This document shows, piece by piece, positions 1-5,671 of a stretch of 5,973 bases of DNA. The translations under genes and the position numbers were made by a program. Position 1 is the first letter of the stretch. The number at the start of each line of letters is the position of its first letter. Source of the DNA: Pseudomonadota bacterium (GTDB lineage: Bacteria; Pseudomonadota; Alphaproteobacteria; Rhizobiales; Hyphomicrobiaceae); the NCBI GenBank assembly GCA_023430845.1, contig JAEYYJ010000420.1, positions 1 through 5,973 on the forward strand. The letters are read 5' to 3'. Below the pieces are notes generated by a model. The model saw only the letters and a program-made list of their open reading frames with translations. It did not search any database and had not been told where the DNA came from.

Positions 1-856
1 CGAAGCCGATACCCGCGAACTGCACGGGTGAAAGCTTCTCGCCGAGGAGGAAAACGCCGATCAATACGACCGTCACCAGCTCCAGACTGACAATGATGGA
101 ATAGCGCCCGGCACTGAGGCGCGGCAACGCATAGGCAAACGACGCAATCTGGATCGCGCCGCCAACGAGACCGATAGCCAGAAGGCTCGGCCACGCGGAC
201 GATGCCGGGACCAACGAAGCGCCGAAGAGCAGTGCCACGATCGTGTATCCGGTCCCGAGGCCCAGATAGATCGCACTCGCGCTGGCGAATGGCGACGCCT
301 GCCGCGTGTAGCGATACGCGATCGCGACGTACAGGCTGAAGATGATCGGCGTGGCCAGGACACAGATGAGGCCCACCGGATCGGCATCTCCAAGGCCGAG
401 TGAGGGCCAGCCGGCGAGCAGGGCGCCAGTGAAAATGAGCGTCACCGCGGCGATCGACTGCCACCGGATATGCAGCGCGTAGACATAGCGATCGAGTGCC
501 AGCGTGATCATCGGGTAGACGAAGAATACCGTGACGACGACGCTGGACGGCACGGTCTGCACGGCGCGGAAATAGGTATAGGTCTGCGCGAGGCCGAGCG
601 TGATGCCATTCAGAAAGAGACCTCGCCCCGGGCCGAGCCATTCAGCGCGGAGATTTGGGCTCGTCCACCAAGCCAGGGGAATCAGTACCGAAAGCGCGAT
701 CCAATAGCGCCAGAAGAGCACGGACGAAACGTCCATGCCGCTCTTGTAGAGGCCGATCGCGAAGTACGGCACCGTGCCGACGAGCGAGGAGCCGAGCGCG
801 GCGGCAGCCACGGCACGAGCCTCCCCGCCAGGGCCGGGTTGGGACTGGGCAGACAT
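1..856 (-). CDS. EamA/DMT-superfamily transporter (3' end cut by window edge)
   Basis: Integral inner-membrane protein of the drug/metabolite transporter superfamily; the substrate cannot be read from sequence. 285 codons are visible, starting MSAQSQPGPG. Hydrophobic segments recur along the whole length. The protein divides into two EamA-like repeats, about residues 17-149 and 158-285. The second ends with the typical pattern SLELVTVV...LLGEKLSPVQFAGIGF (from residue 257). Family members are usually about 290-310 residues, so only the last few to about 25 residues are probably missing. The ATG at 856 is the most upstream possible start: the frame contains no ATG, GTG or TTG between it and an in-frame TAA about 60 bases upstream. 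No strong Shine-Dalgarno sequence precedes it. It follows the acyl-CoA dehydrogenase gene on the same strand after 140 bp, so it may be a separate transcription unit. Family assignment is firm; function is unknown. Confidence 0.9.
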   Translation of the reverse strand, partial: MSAQSQPGPGGEARAVAAAALGSSLVGTVPYFAIGLYKSGMDVSSVLFWRYWIALSVLIPLAWWTSPNLRAEWLGPGRGLFLNGITLGLAQTYTYFRAVQTVPSSVVVTVFFVYPMITLALDRYVYALHIRWQSIAAVTLIFTGALLAGWPSLGLGDADPVGLICVLATPIIFSLYVAIAYRYTRQASPFASASAIYLGLGTGYTIVALLFGASLVPASSAWPSLLAIGLVGGAIQIASFAYALPRLSAGRYSIIVSLELVTVVLIGVFLLGEKLSPVQFAGIGF

Positions 857-912
857 CGGTTGACCGATCTCGGGATTGCGGGAAGGAGGAACGAAGCAGC
901 GACGGACCGCTG

Positions 913-918
913 CTTATA
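913..918 (-). promoter_or_regulatory. Possible -10 element upstream of the transporter gene
   Basis: The minus strand reads TATAAG, close to the sigma-70 -10 consensus, about 57 bases before the transporter ATG and in an otherwise GC-rich gap. I could not place a convincing -35 hexamer at 16-18 bases upstream; TTGCGC and TTGGCA lie too close. The element is therefore weak evidence for an independent transporter promoter. Confidence 0.25.
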
Positions 919-945
919 GCCTCATGCCAAGCGCAAGGCGACGTA

Positions 946-961
946 GCGGCTACGCAGCCGC
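946..961. terminator. GC-rich hairpin between dehydrogenase and transporter genes
   Basis: A perfect 6-bp stem, GCGGCT/AGCCGC, with a 4-base loop lies 36 bases beyond the dehydrogenase stop codon. On the minus strand (the direction of transcription) no T-run follows; the T-rich tract atttcttt lies on the other side. It could reduce read-through into the transporter gene, but it is not a classical intrinsic terminator on the coding strand. The structure is seen directly; the role is inferred. Confidence 0.3.
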
Positions 962-996
962 AGCATTTCTTTGTAGGAAGCTACCGCGGGCCCATT

Positions 997-2760
997 CTAA
1001 GCCGCGACGAGCTCCGCGAGATCGCGCATCGGCACGGCCGCATCGGCGAGCAGGAGATCCGCGATCCGGTCCTCGCCACGCCCTGCTTCGAGCGCAAAGG
1101 GATCGCGCGTCGCGAGACGGTGATCGAGCACGAGCCGCGAGAGCAGGAGACGGCGGGCATCGCCGCGATGTTTGTGAATGCGGTCGGCTTCCCAGGCGAG
1201 ATAGACCGCACTGGCCACATGATAGAGCACGCTCGTCGCGCGGCGGGCGTCGGCCTCGTTGCTGGCCTCGCGCGCGACGCGCTGCGCAAAGCCGATCGCG
1301 GCATCCACATTCCGGCGCAGGCGATCGCGGAACGCCACCGGCACGCCGGGGCTGTCGTCGAGCCGCGCAGCGAGGTCAGCGGCGAGTGCTGCCTCCGCAC
1401 TATGCCGGCCGACGGCGCGAGTGAGCGCATCGAGCGCGACGATGTTGCCGGTGCCCTCCCAGATCGAGCCCAAATGGGCGTCGCGCAGCAGACGCGCGCA
1501 GGCGAATTCCTCTACATAGCCAATGCCGCCACGGAACTCGAGCGCATCGCCCGTCATCTTGCGGGCGTCGCGCGTCGAGCGGTACTTGAGCACGGGCGTG
1601 AGCATCCGCACGAGCGCCGCGGCTTCCTGGCTGCCGCCAAGCTCCGCCCGGTCCAGCGCATCTGCTGTGACGAAGCACATGGAGAGCGCCTGCTCCAGCG
1701 GCAAAATGAGCTTCAGAAGCTGGCGGCGTGCAAGTGGCAGCTCGACGATCCGGCGACCGAATGCCCTGCGGCCATGCGCGACCGTGAGCGCGTCGTGCAG
1801 CGCGCGCCGCATGAGCGCCGTCGACTTGACGCCATTCGACAGGCGCGACCAGTTGACCATCTCCGCCATCTGCACGAAGCCGCGATCAAGACGGCCGACG
1901 GCATAGGCGACCGCACCTTCGAGCTTGATCTCACCCGAGGCCATGGAGCGCGTACCGAGCTTGTCCTTCAGACGCACGATCCGATAGTTGTTGACGCTAC
2001 CATCATCGAGATGCCGCGGCATAAGAAAGAGCCCGACGCCGCGCGTGCCGCCGACGGCGCCTTCAGGGCGCGCCAGCAGCATGGCGATTTCGGCATCGGC
2101 ATTCGAGCAGAACCACTTGTCGCCGTGGAGGCGCCAGTGATCGCCCTCGGGCTTCGCGATCGTCGTGAGGCTGCCGACGTCGGAGCCGCCTTCCTTCTCG
2201 GTCATGAACTGCGCGCCCTGCGTGAGGCGGCTCATGTCCGTCTCGGTCAGGCGGTCGAGATACTTCGCCTTGAGGGCCTCGTCGCCATAGCGCGCGAGCA
2301 GCATGGCCGCGCCGTCCGTCACATTGAGCGGGCAGCCCATGCCGAACTCGGCCTGATTGAAGATGTATGTGAAGGCGTGCTTCGCGGCAGCGGGATATGT
2401 GCCCGACCAACCGAGAATGCCCTTCCGGTGCGACATCGCGTGGATACCGAACTCACCGAAGCCGACCCGTTCCAGCTCACGATAGGCGGGGTGATACTCG
2501 ATGTGCTGCACATCATTGCCGAAGCGGTCGCGCGCATGAAGCACCGGTGGATGGCGATCGGCAAGGCGCGCGCAATTGTCGAGATGGTCGCCCGCCAACG
2601 CGCCGAGGCGATCGAGGTGCGGCTCGATGTGGCTGAGAATGTCCTGCGGCAGATGGATGCGCAGCAGATCCATGAGCGATGGATCTGCACGAAAGAAGTT
2701 GAGCCCCGTGGTGTCGGGCGCAATGGCGCCGGTCGAGAGCTTCGTTTCCGTGACTGTCAT
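997..2760 (-). CDS. aidB: AidB-family acyl-CoA dehydrogenase
   Basis: Predicted FAD-dependent acyl-CoA dehydrogenase of 587 residues, cytoplasmic. It matches E. coli AidB as I recall it across the core: MTEKEGGSDVGSLTT (186-200; AidB has MTEKQGGSDV), the RLKDKLGTRSMASGE segment (263-277), GGIGYVEE (411-418) and SIWEGTGN (432-439). E435 occupies the position of the AidB active-site glutamate. The 152 residues after it form the AidB-type C-terminal region, which binds DNA in E. coli AidB (541 residues); here it is about 35 residues longer and arginine-rich. E. coli AidB belongs to the adaptive response to DNA alkylation and has weak isovaleryl-CoA dehydrogenase activity; which role applies here is open. 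The ATG at 2760 is preceded by GGGAGTGGAG ending five bases upstream, a good ribosome binding site. It lies 82 bp downstream of the XRE regulator gene on the same strand with no convincing promoter between, so the two probably form an operon. Confidence 0.88.
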   Translation of the reverse strand: MTVTETKLSTGAIAPDTTGLNFFRADPSLMDLLRIHLPQDILSHIEPHLDRLGALAGDHLDNCARLADRHPPVLHARDRFGNDVQHIEYHPAYRELERVGFGEFGIHAMSHRKGILGWSGTYPAAAKHAFTYIFNQAEFGMGCPLNVTDGAAMLLARYGDEALKAKYLDRLTETDMSRLTQGAQFMTEKEGGSDVGSLTTIAKPEGDHWRLHGDKWFCSNADAEIAMLLARPEGAVGGTRGVGLFLMPRHLDDGSVNNYRIVRLKDKLGTRSMASGEIKLEGAVAYAVGRLDRGFVQMAEMVNWSRLSNGVKSTALMRRALHDALTVAHGRRAFGRRIVELPLARRQLLKLILPLEQALSMCFVTADALDRAELGGSQEAAALVRMLTPVLKYRSTRDARKMTGDALEFRGGIGYVEEFACARLLRDAHLGSIWEGTGNIVALDALTRAVGRHSAEAALAADLAARLDDSPGVPVAFRDRLRRNVDAAIGFAQRVAREASNEADARRATSVLYHVASAVYLAWEADRIHKHRGDARRLLLSRLVLDHRLATRDPFALEAGRGEDRIADLLLADAAVPMRDLAELVAA

Positions 2761-2795
2761 GTGCGCTCCACTCCCAAATAGGCAGCAGGCCGCTA

Positions 2796-2813
2796 CCGAT
2801 GGCCAGCCATCGG
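2796..2813. repeat. Perfect palindrome between regulator and dehydrogenase genes
   Basis: CCGATGGC, two central bases (CA on the plus strand), then GCCATCGG: 8-bp perfect arms. In RNA from the minus strand it would fold as a 7-bp stem with a 4-base loop. It lies 29 bases past the regulator stop codon and 35 bases before the dehydrogenase ATG. No T-run follows, so it is not a standard intrinsic terminator. It could be an operator, an mRNA stability element or a partial attenuator. The structure is certain; the role is unknown. Confidence 0.5.
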
Positions 2814-2842
2814 CGCCGCTGTCGTTCGCTGGTACTGCAATC

Positions 2843-3319
2843 TTAGTCCGAAGGCGCCTGATAGTCGCCGCCCGCCTCGTCGGCCAGCGAGCGGACGAGG
2901 TCGAGCACGGACTTGCGCACCTTCGGATCGGTGATGCGGGAGAATGCCCGATTGAGCTCGAGGCCTTCGCGGCTGCTCAGGAATTCAAAAACGTGGCTGT
3001 CCGACGAAGAACGATCGGCAAATCCCGGTGCCGGAGCCTGCTGCGCGCCACTGCCCGGCGCATCATCATAGAAGAATTGAACGGGCACGCCGAGCACGCG
3101 CGAAAGCTCGAACAGACGGCTCGCGCCGATGCGATTGATGCCCTTTTCGTACTTCTGCACCTGCTGGAAAGTCAGGCCCAGGCGCTCGCCGAGTTTTTCC
3201 TGGCTGATACCGATCAGCATCCGCTGAAGCCGGACGCGATTGCCCACGTGGACATCGATCGGATTCGGCCGGCGCGTGCCGCGTTCCAACGCTTCGCCGT
3301 CATCCGCCGGATCAGCCAT
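2843..3319 (-). CDS. XRE-family transcriptional regulator, PraR/Phr-like
   Basis: DNA-binding regulator of 158 residues. A variable N-terminal arm (1-20) leads into a Cro/C1-type helix-turn-helix at about 25-80. Within it, SQEKLGERLG (39-48) is the first helix of the motif and TFQQVQKYEKG (50-60) the recognition helix, followed by INRIGASRLFELSRVLGVPVQFFY. A flexible linker (85-108) precedes a conserved C-terminal helical tail, FLSSREGLELNRAFSRITDPKVRKSVLDLVRSLADE. This combination is typical of alphaproteobacterial PraR/Phr proteins, which in rhizobia repress quorum-sensing and surface genes. Genomes often carry several paralogues, so I give no symbol and do not transfer that function. The ATG at 3319 has TAGGGGGA ending four bases upstream. 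It is the first gene of a probable two-gene operon with the dehydrogenase and is divergent from the carboxylase gene, so it may control either or itself. Confidence 0.9.
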   Translation of the reverse strand: MADPADDGEALERGTRRPNPIDVHVGNRVRLQRMLIGISQEKLGERLGLTFQQVQKYEKGINRIGASRLFELSRVLGVPVQFFYDDAPGSGAQQAPAPGFADRSSSDSHVFEFLSSREGLELNRAFSRITDPKVRKSVLDLVRSLADEAGGDYQAPSD

Positions 3320-3372
3320 GGCATCCCCCTAAAGCAACAATCATCGACCCCGATGCGCCGCGCCGTGCCCGC

Positions 3373-3392
3373 GCGAGCGTTCGCAATTCCTA
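3373..3392. repeat. Direct repeat, copy 1 (contiguous form)
   Basis: GCGAGCGTT followed directly by CGCAATTCCTA. Both blocks recur in the same order and orientation at 3456-3481, there separated by six extra bases. This copy overlaps the candidate -10 element of the minus-strand promoter. Twenty matching bases within a 110-bp stretch of non-coding DNA suggest paired regulatory sites or a local duplication. Confidence 0.6.
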
Positions 3393-3415
3393 GGTGTGGG
3401 CTACGCTTTCGTCAA
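3387..3415 (-). promoter_or_regulatory. Candidate promoter of the regulator-dehydrogenase operon
   Basis: The minus strand carries TTGACG (3415-3410), close to the -35 consensus, then a 17-base spacer and TAGGAA (3392-3387), a poor -10 hexamer. The position, 68 bases before the regulator ATG, is reasonable. The -10 lies inside the first copy of the split repeat at 3373-3392, so a protein bound there would compete with polymerase. The -35 and spacing are good; the -10 is weak. Confidence 0.4.
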
Positions 3416-3431
3416 CCACATGATGCGGCAT

Positions 3432-3440
3432 TACAATGTA
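3432..3440. promoter_or_regulatory. TACA-A-TGTA palindrome, possible operator
   Basis: A perfect 4+1+4 palindrome in an AT-richer island (ATTACAATGTAT) of otherwise GC-rich sequence. It sits between the two copies of the split direct repeat in the divergent region. Short palindromes of this size are typical operators for dimeric XRE regulators, and the neighbouring gene encodes one. Binding is inferred, not shown. Confidence 0.35.
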
Positions 3441-3455
3441 TCTCTCGGCAATCGA

Positions 3456-3481
3456 GCGAGCGTTCCAGGACGCAATTCCTA
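3456..3481. repeat. Direct repeat, copy 2 (with 6-base insertion)
   Basis: GCGAGCGTT, then CCAGGA, then CGCAATTCCTA: the same two blocks as copy 1 (9 and 11 bases) with six bases inserted between them. The copies start 83 bases apart. It lies about 112 bases upstream of the carboxylase start and upstream of the weak plus-strand promoter candidate at 3503-3532. Confidence 0.6.
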
Positions 3482-3502
3482 AAGTCCTGCACAACGCGAT
3501 CC

Positions 3503-3532
3503 TTGCGGACGCTGGGCCTGCGCCCGTAGTTA
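3503..3532 (+). promoter_or_regulatory. Weak candidate promoter for the carboxylase gene
   Basis: TTGCGG (3503-3508), an 18-base spacer, then TAGTTA (3527-3532). The -35 is fair and the -10 poor. It lies 61 bases before the carboxylase ATG, in the right place for a promoter, but the hexamers alone do not prove one. Confidence 0.25.
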
Positions 3533-3554
3533 TGACAGCCTTGGAGCGATAAGA

Positions 3555-3571
3555 CGACCGGTGATCGGTCG
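3555..3571. repeat. Inverted repeat next to the carboxylase ribosome binding site
   Basis: CGACCG, five bases (GTGAT), CGGTCG: perfect 6-bp arms. It ends three bases before the AAGGAGGG ribosome binding site (3575-3582) of the carboxylase gene, whose ATG follows ten bases later. It could form a small hairpin in the leader RNA next to the ribosome site, or serve as a DNA operator downstream of the promoter. The structure is seen directly; the role is inferred. Confidence 0.45.
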
Positions 3572-3592
3572 CAGAAGGAGGGATGGGCGCGC

Positions 3593-5200
3593 ATGGCGAG
3601 GCTGAAAACGGCGATCAATACCGCCTCGGAAGATTTCGCGGCCAATCGTGCTGCCATGGCGGCCATCGTCGCCGATCTCGCTGAGAAGCGCCAAGCCGCC
3701 GCTGCCGGTGGCCCCGAGCGGCTGCGGGAGCGCCATCTCGCCCGCGGCAAGTTGCTGCCGCGCGACCGCGTTCTCGGGCTGATCGATCCGGGCTCGCCGT
3801 TCCTCGAACTTTCACAGCTCGCGGCCTACGACATGTATGGCGGCGATATTCATGGCGCGGGCGTCATTACAGGGATCGGCCGGATCGCGGGACGGCCGTG
3901 CATGATCGTCTGCAACGATGCTACGATCAAAGGTGGCACCTACTATCCGCTCACCGTAAAGAAGCACGTCCGCGCGCAGGAGATCGCGTGGGAGAACAAT
4001 CTGCCGTGCCTCTATCTCGTGGATTCCGGTGGTGCCAACCTGCCCCACTGGACAGAGGTCTTCCCGGATCGCGATCACTTCGGCCGCATCTTCTTCAATC
4101 AGGCGCGGATGTCGGCGGACGGCATTCCGCAGATTGCGGTCGTCATGGGCTCGTGCACGGCGGGCGGCGCCTATGTGCCGGCCATGTCGGACGAGACCGT
4201 TATCGTGCGCCGCCAGGGCACAATCTTCCTCGGTGGCCCACCCCTGGTGAAAGCGGCAACCGGCGAGGATGTTTCGGCAGAAGATCTCGGCGGCGCCGAT
4301 GTGCACACGCGCCTGTCGGGCGTCGCGGATCATTACGCGCTCAATGACCGCCATGCGCTCGAAATGGCGCGCAGCATCATAGCAACGCTGCCAGCACGTG
4401 AGCGCGCGAACGTGGCGACGCGGACACCTGTCCAGCCGGCTTACGATCCAGCGGAGCTCGACGGCGTCGTTCCAGCGTCGCTCATGACGCAGTACGACAC
4501 GCGCGAAGTCATCGCGCGGATCGTCGACGGCTCGGAGCTTCACGAGTTCAAGAAGAACTACGCGACGACGCTCGTCACCGGGTTCGCGCACATCGACGGG
4601 CAGCCCGTCGCGATCCTCGCCAACAACGGCATTCTCTATTCCGAAACGGCGCAGAAGGCGGCCCACTTCATCGAGCTTGCCTGTCAGCGCAAGACGCCGC
4701 TTCTTTTCCTCCAGAACATCACCGGCTTCATGGTCGGGCGTGACGCGGAAGCCGGCGGCATCGCGCGCAACGGCGCGAAGATGGTCATGGCGGTCGCCAA
4801 TGCGAATGTGCCCAAAATCACGCTGATCATCGGCGGCAGCTATGGCGCGGGCAACTACGCCATGTGCGGACGCGCCTACGGCCCGCGCTTTCTCTTCACG
4901 TGGCCCAATGCGCGCGTCTCGGTCATGGGCGGCCAGCAGGCGGCCAGCGTGCTCGCAACCGTGCGCCGCGACAACATCGAGGCCGAGGGCAAGAGCTGGT
5001 CGAAAGAGGAAGAGAACGCTTTCAAGCAGCCCGTACTTGATGCCTATGAGCGCGAGGGCCATCCTTATCACGGCACGGCGCGTCTCTGGGATGATGGCAT
5101 CATCACACCGGCGGAAACGCGCCGCGTGCTCGGCCTTGCACTGGCCGTGTGCTTCGAGAAGCCGATCGCCGATACGAAGTTCGGCGTCTTCAGGATGTAG
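3593..5200 (+). CDS. mccB: 3-Methylcrotonyl-CoA carboxylase, beta (carboxyltransferase) subunit
   Basis: Carboxyltransferase subunit, 535 residues, the usual length for MCC beta (LiuB type). It transfers the carboxyl group from biotin to 3-methylcrotonyl-CoA, giving 3-methylglutaconyl-CoA in leucine degradation, in a complex with a biotin-carrying alpha subunit. The N-terminal domain has [18 protein letters not shown] (108-125), [11 protein letters not shown] (141-151), [14 protein letters not shown] (157-170) and [17 protein letters not shown] (185-201), whose glycines form the first oxyanion hole. The C-terminal domain has [20 protein letters not shown] (344-363), QNITGFMVG (374-382) and [20 protein letters not shown] (414-433), the second oxyanion-hole region. 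No frameshift or missing motif is visible. The start is fixed by AAGGAGGG ten bases upstream. The gene stands divergent from the XRE regulator. No alpha subunit, enoyl-CoA hydratase or HMG-CoA lyase gene follows, unlike a full leucine operon. Geranyl-CoA carboxylase beta is a less likely alternative. Confidence 0.93.
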   Translation: MARLKTAINTASEDFAANRAAMAAIVADLAEKRQAAAAGGPERLRERHLARGKLLPRDRVLGLIDPGSPFLELSQLAAYDMYGGDIHGAGVITGIGRIAGRPCMIVCNDATIKGGTYYPLTVKKHVRAQEIAWENNLPCLYLVDSGGANLPHWTEVFPDRDHFGRIFFNQARMSADGIPQIAVVMGSCTAGGAYVPAMSDETVIVRRQGTIFLGGPPLVKAATGEDVSAEDLGGADVHTRLSGVADHYALNDRHALEMARSIIATLPARERANVATRTPVQPAYDPAELDGVVPASLMTQYDTREVIARIVDGSELHEFKKNYATTLVTGFAHIDGQPVAILANNGILYSETAQKAAHFIELACQRKTPLLFLQNITGFMVGRDAEAGGIARNGAKMVMAVANANVPKITLIIGGSYGAGNYAMCGRAYGPRFLFTWPNARVSVMGGQQAASVLATVRRDNIEAEGKSWSKEEENAFKQPVLDAYEREGHPYHGTARLWDDGIITPAETRRVLGLALAVCFEKPIADTKFGVFRM

Positions 5201-5209
5201 CGATCTCGC

Positions 5210-5596
5210 CTATTGCCAGAGGCCCAGGCGGTCCCAGTCCGCCTTCGGAATCTCGCGGCCGACCTGATAGACAAAGGACGTTGCCTTCATCCAGTCATTC
5301 GTCAGATCGCAGGAAAAATTCAGCGCGTACCAATGTCCGGCCGACCTCACGGCGCCACCGGTTGCCGTGAGCTTCGTGCCTTCGAGCACGGCCGGGCGAA
5401 AAATGGATGTCTTCATGCGGTCGGCTCGCCGCAGCAGCTTCTCCCGCCGCACAGCGGTCATACCCCGCAGAATGCAAACTTGATGCGAGCGGAACTCCGG
5501 CGTCAGCTTAGCGAGCGAATCCTCGAGCGGCCCCGCCGACGCGGCCACCGGCAATCCGATGCTCAGGCCAATTGCAGCGGCAATACTCTTCTTCAT
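5210..5596 (-). CDS. Small exported protein, DUF930-like
   Basis: Protein of 128 residues with a clear Sec signal peptide: MKK, a hydrophobic core (about 5-18) and a probable cleavage site ASA|G after residue 21. The mature part is about 107 residues and probably periplasmic. It contains two cysteines (C41 and C96), which could form a disulfide, and a segment RRADRMKTSIF...GGAVRSAGHWYALNFSC, then SFVYQVGREIPKADWDRLGLW at the C-terminus. The pattern of a first cysteine, a DR motif, GAVRS..WY.L.F.C and a final IP..W..LW resembles the rhizobial DUF930 family, whose function is unknown; I recall this pattern and have not searched it. The ATG at 5596 is preceded by CAGGGGG at good spacing. It lies 75 bp downstream of the histidinol-dehydrogenase-like gene on the same strand, so it could be read from that transcript, and converges on the carboxylase gene with only nine bases between the stops. 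Confidence 0.8.
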   Translation of the reverse strand: MKKSIAAAIGLSIGLPVAASAGPLEDSLAKLTPEFRSHQVCILRGMTAVRREKLLRRADRMKTSIFRPAVLEGTKLTATGGAVRSAGHWYALNFSCDLTNDWMKATSFVYQVGREIPKADWDRLGLWQ

Positions 5597-5613
5597 TAGA
5601 GCCCCCTGTTTCC

Positions 5614-5638
5614 GCCATCCGTATTCGACGGAAATGGC
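5614..5638. repeat. Bulged hairpin between dehydrogenase-like gene and small exported protein gene
   Basis: On the plus strand GCCATCCGT, loop ATTCG, ACGG, a two-base AA bulge, then ATGGC: nine base pairs in total. It lies 34 bases past the stop of the upstream histidinol-dehydrogenase-like gene and 18 bases before the start of the small exported protein. No T-run follows on the minus strand. It may be a leader structure or an RNA-processing or stability element. A weak promoter candidate on the minus strand (TTGCTC at 5646-5641, TACGGA at 5623-5618) overlaps it. Confidence 0.4.
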
Positions 5639-5671
5639 CGGAGCAAGGACGCTCTATGCCGCAACTCTGAA

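Noticed and set aside
73..393. 106-codon minus-strand frame within the transporter gene
   Set aside because: Out of frame with the EamA protein, Arg/Ser-rich and without hydrophobic segments; a shadow of the transporter.
970..985. GTAG-GAAG-CTAC short inverted repeat after the dehydrogenase stop
   Set aside because: Four-base arms are too short to mean anything without conservation.
655..2781. 708-codon plus-strand open frame antisense to the dehydrogenase gene
   Set aside because: The opposite strand encodes a full-length enzyme with conserved motifs and a good ribosome binding site. The antisense translation is rich in Arg, Ala, His and Glu with no recognisable domain, as expected from GC-rich codon use.
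2576..3529. 317-codon plus-strand frame across the regulator gene and the divergent region
   Set aside because: It runs antisense to the regulator, contains no recognisable motif and ends just before the carboxylase leader; the regulator on the other strand is well supported.
3812..5071. 419-codon minus-strand open frame inside the carboxylase gene
   Set aside because: Shadow of mccB: low-complexity Arg/Ala/Asp/His composition, no domain, and complete overlap with a clear gene.
5226..5244. AGGCGG/CCGCCT hairpin as a terminator for mccB
   Set aside because: The 6-bp stem with 7-base loop is real and lies 25 bases past the stop, but no T-run follows and it falls inside the coding end of the convergent gene, so chance is a sufficient explanation.
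5213..5599. 128-codon plus-strand frame exactly antisense to the small exported protein
   Set aside because: The minus-strand frame has a signal peptide, a ribosome binding site and a family-like pattern; the plus-strand one has none.
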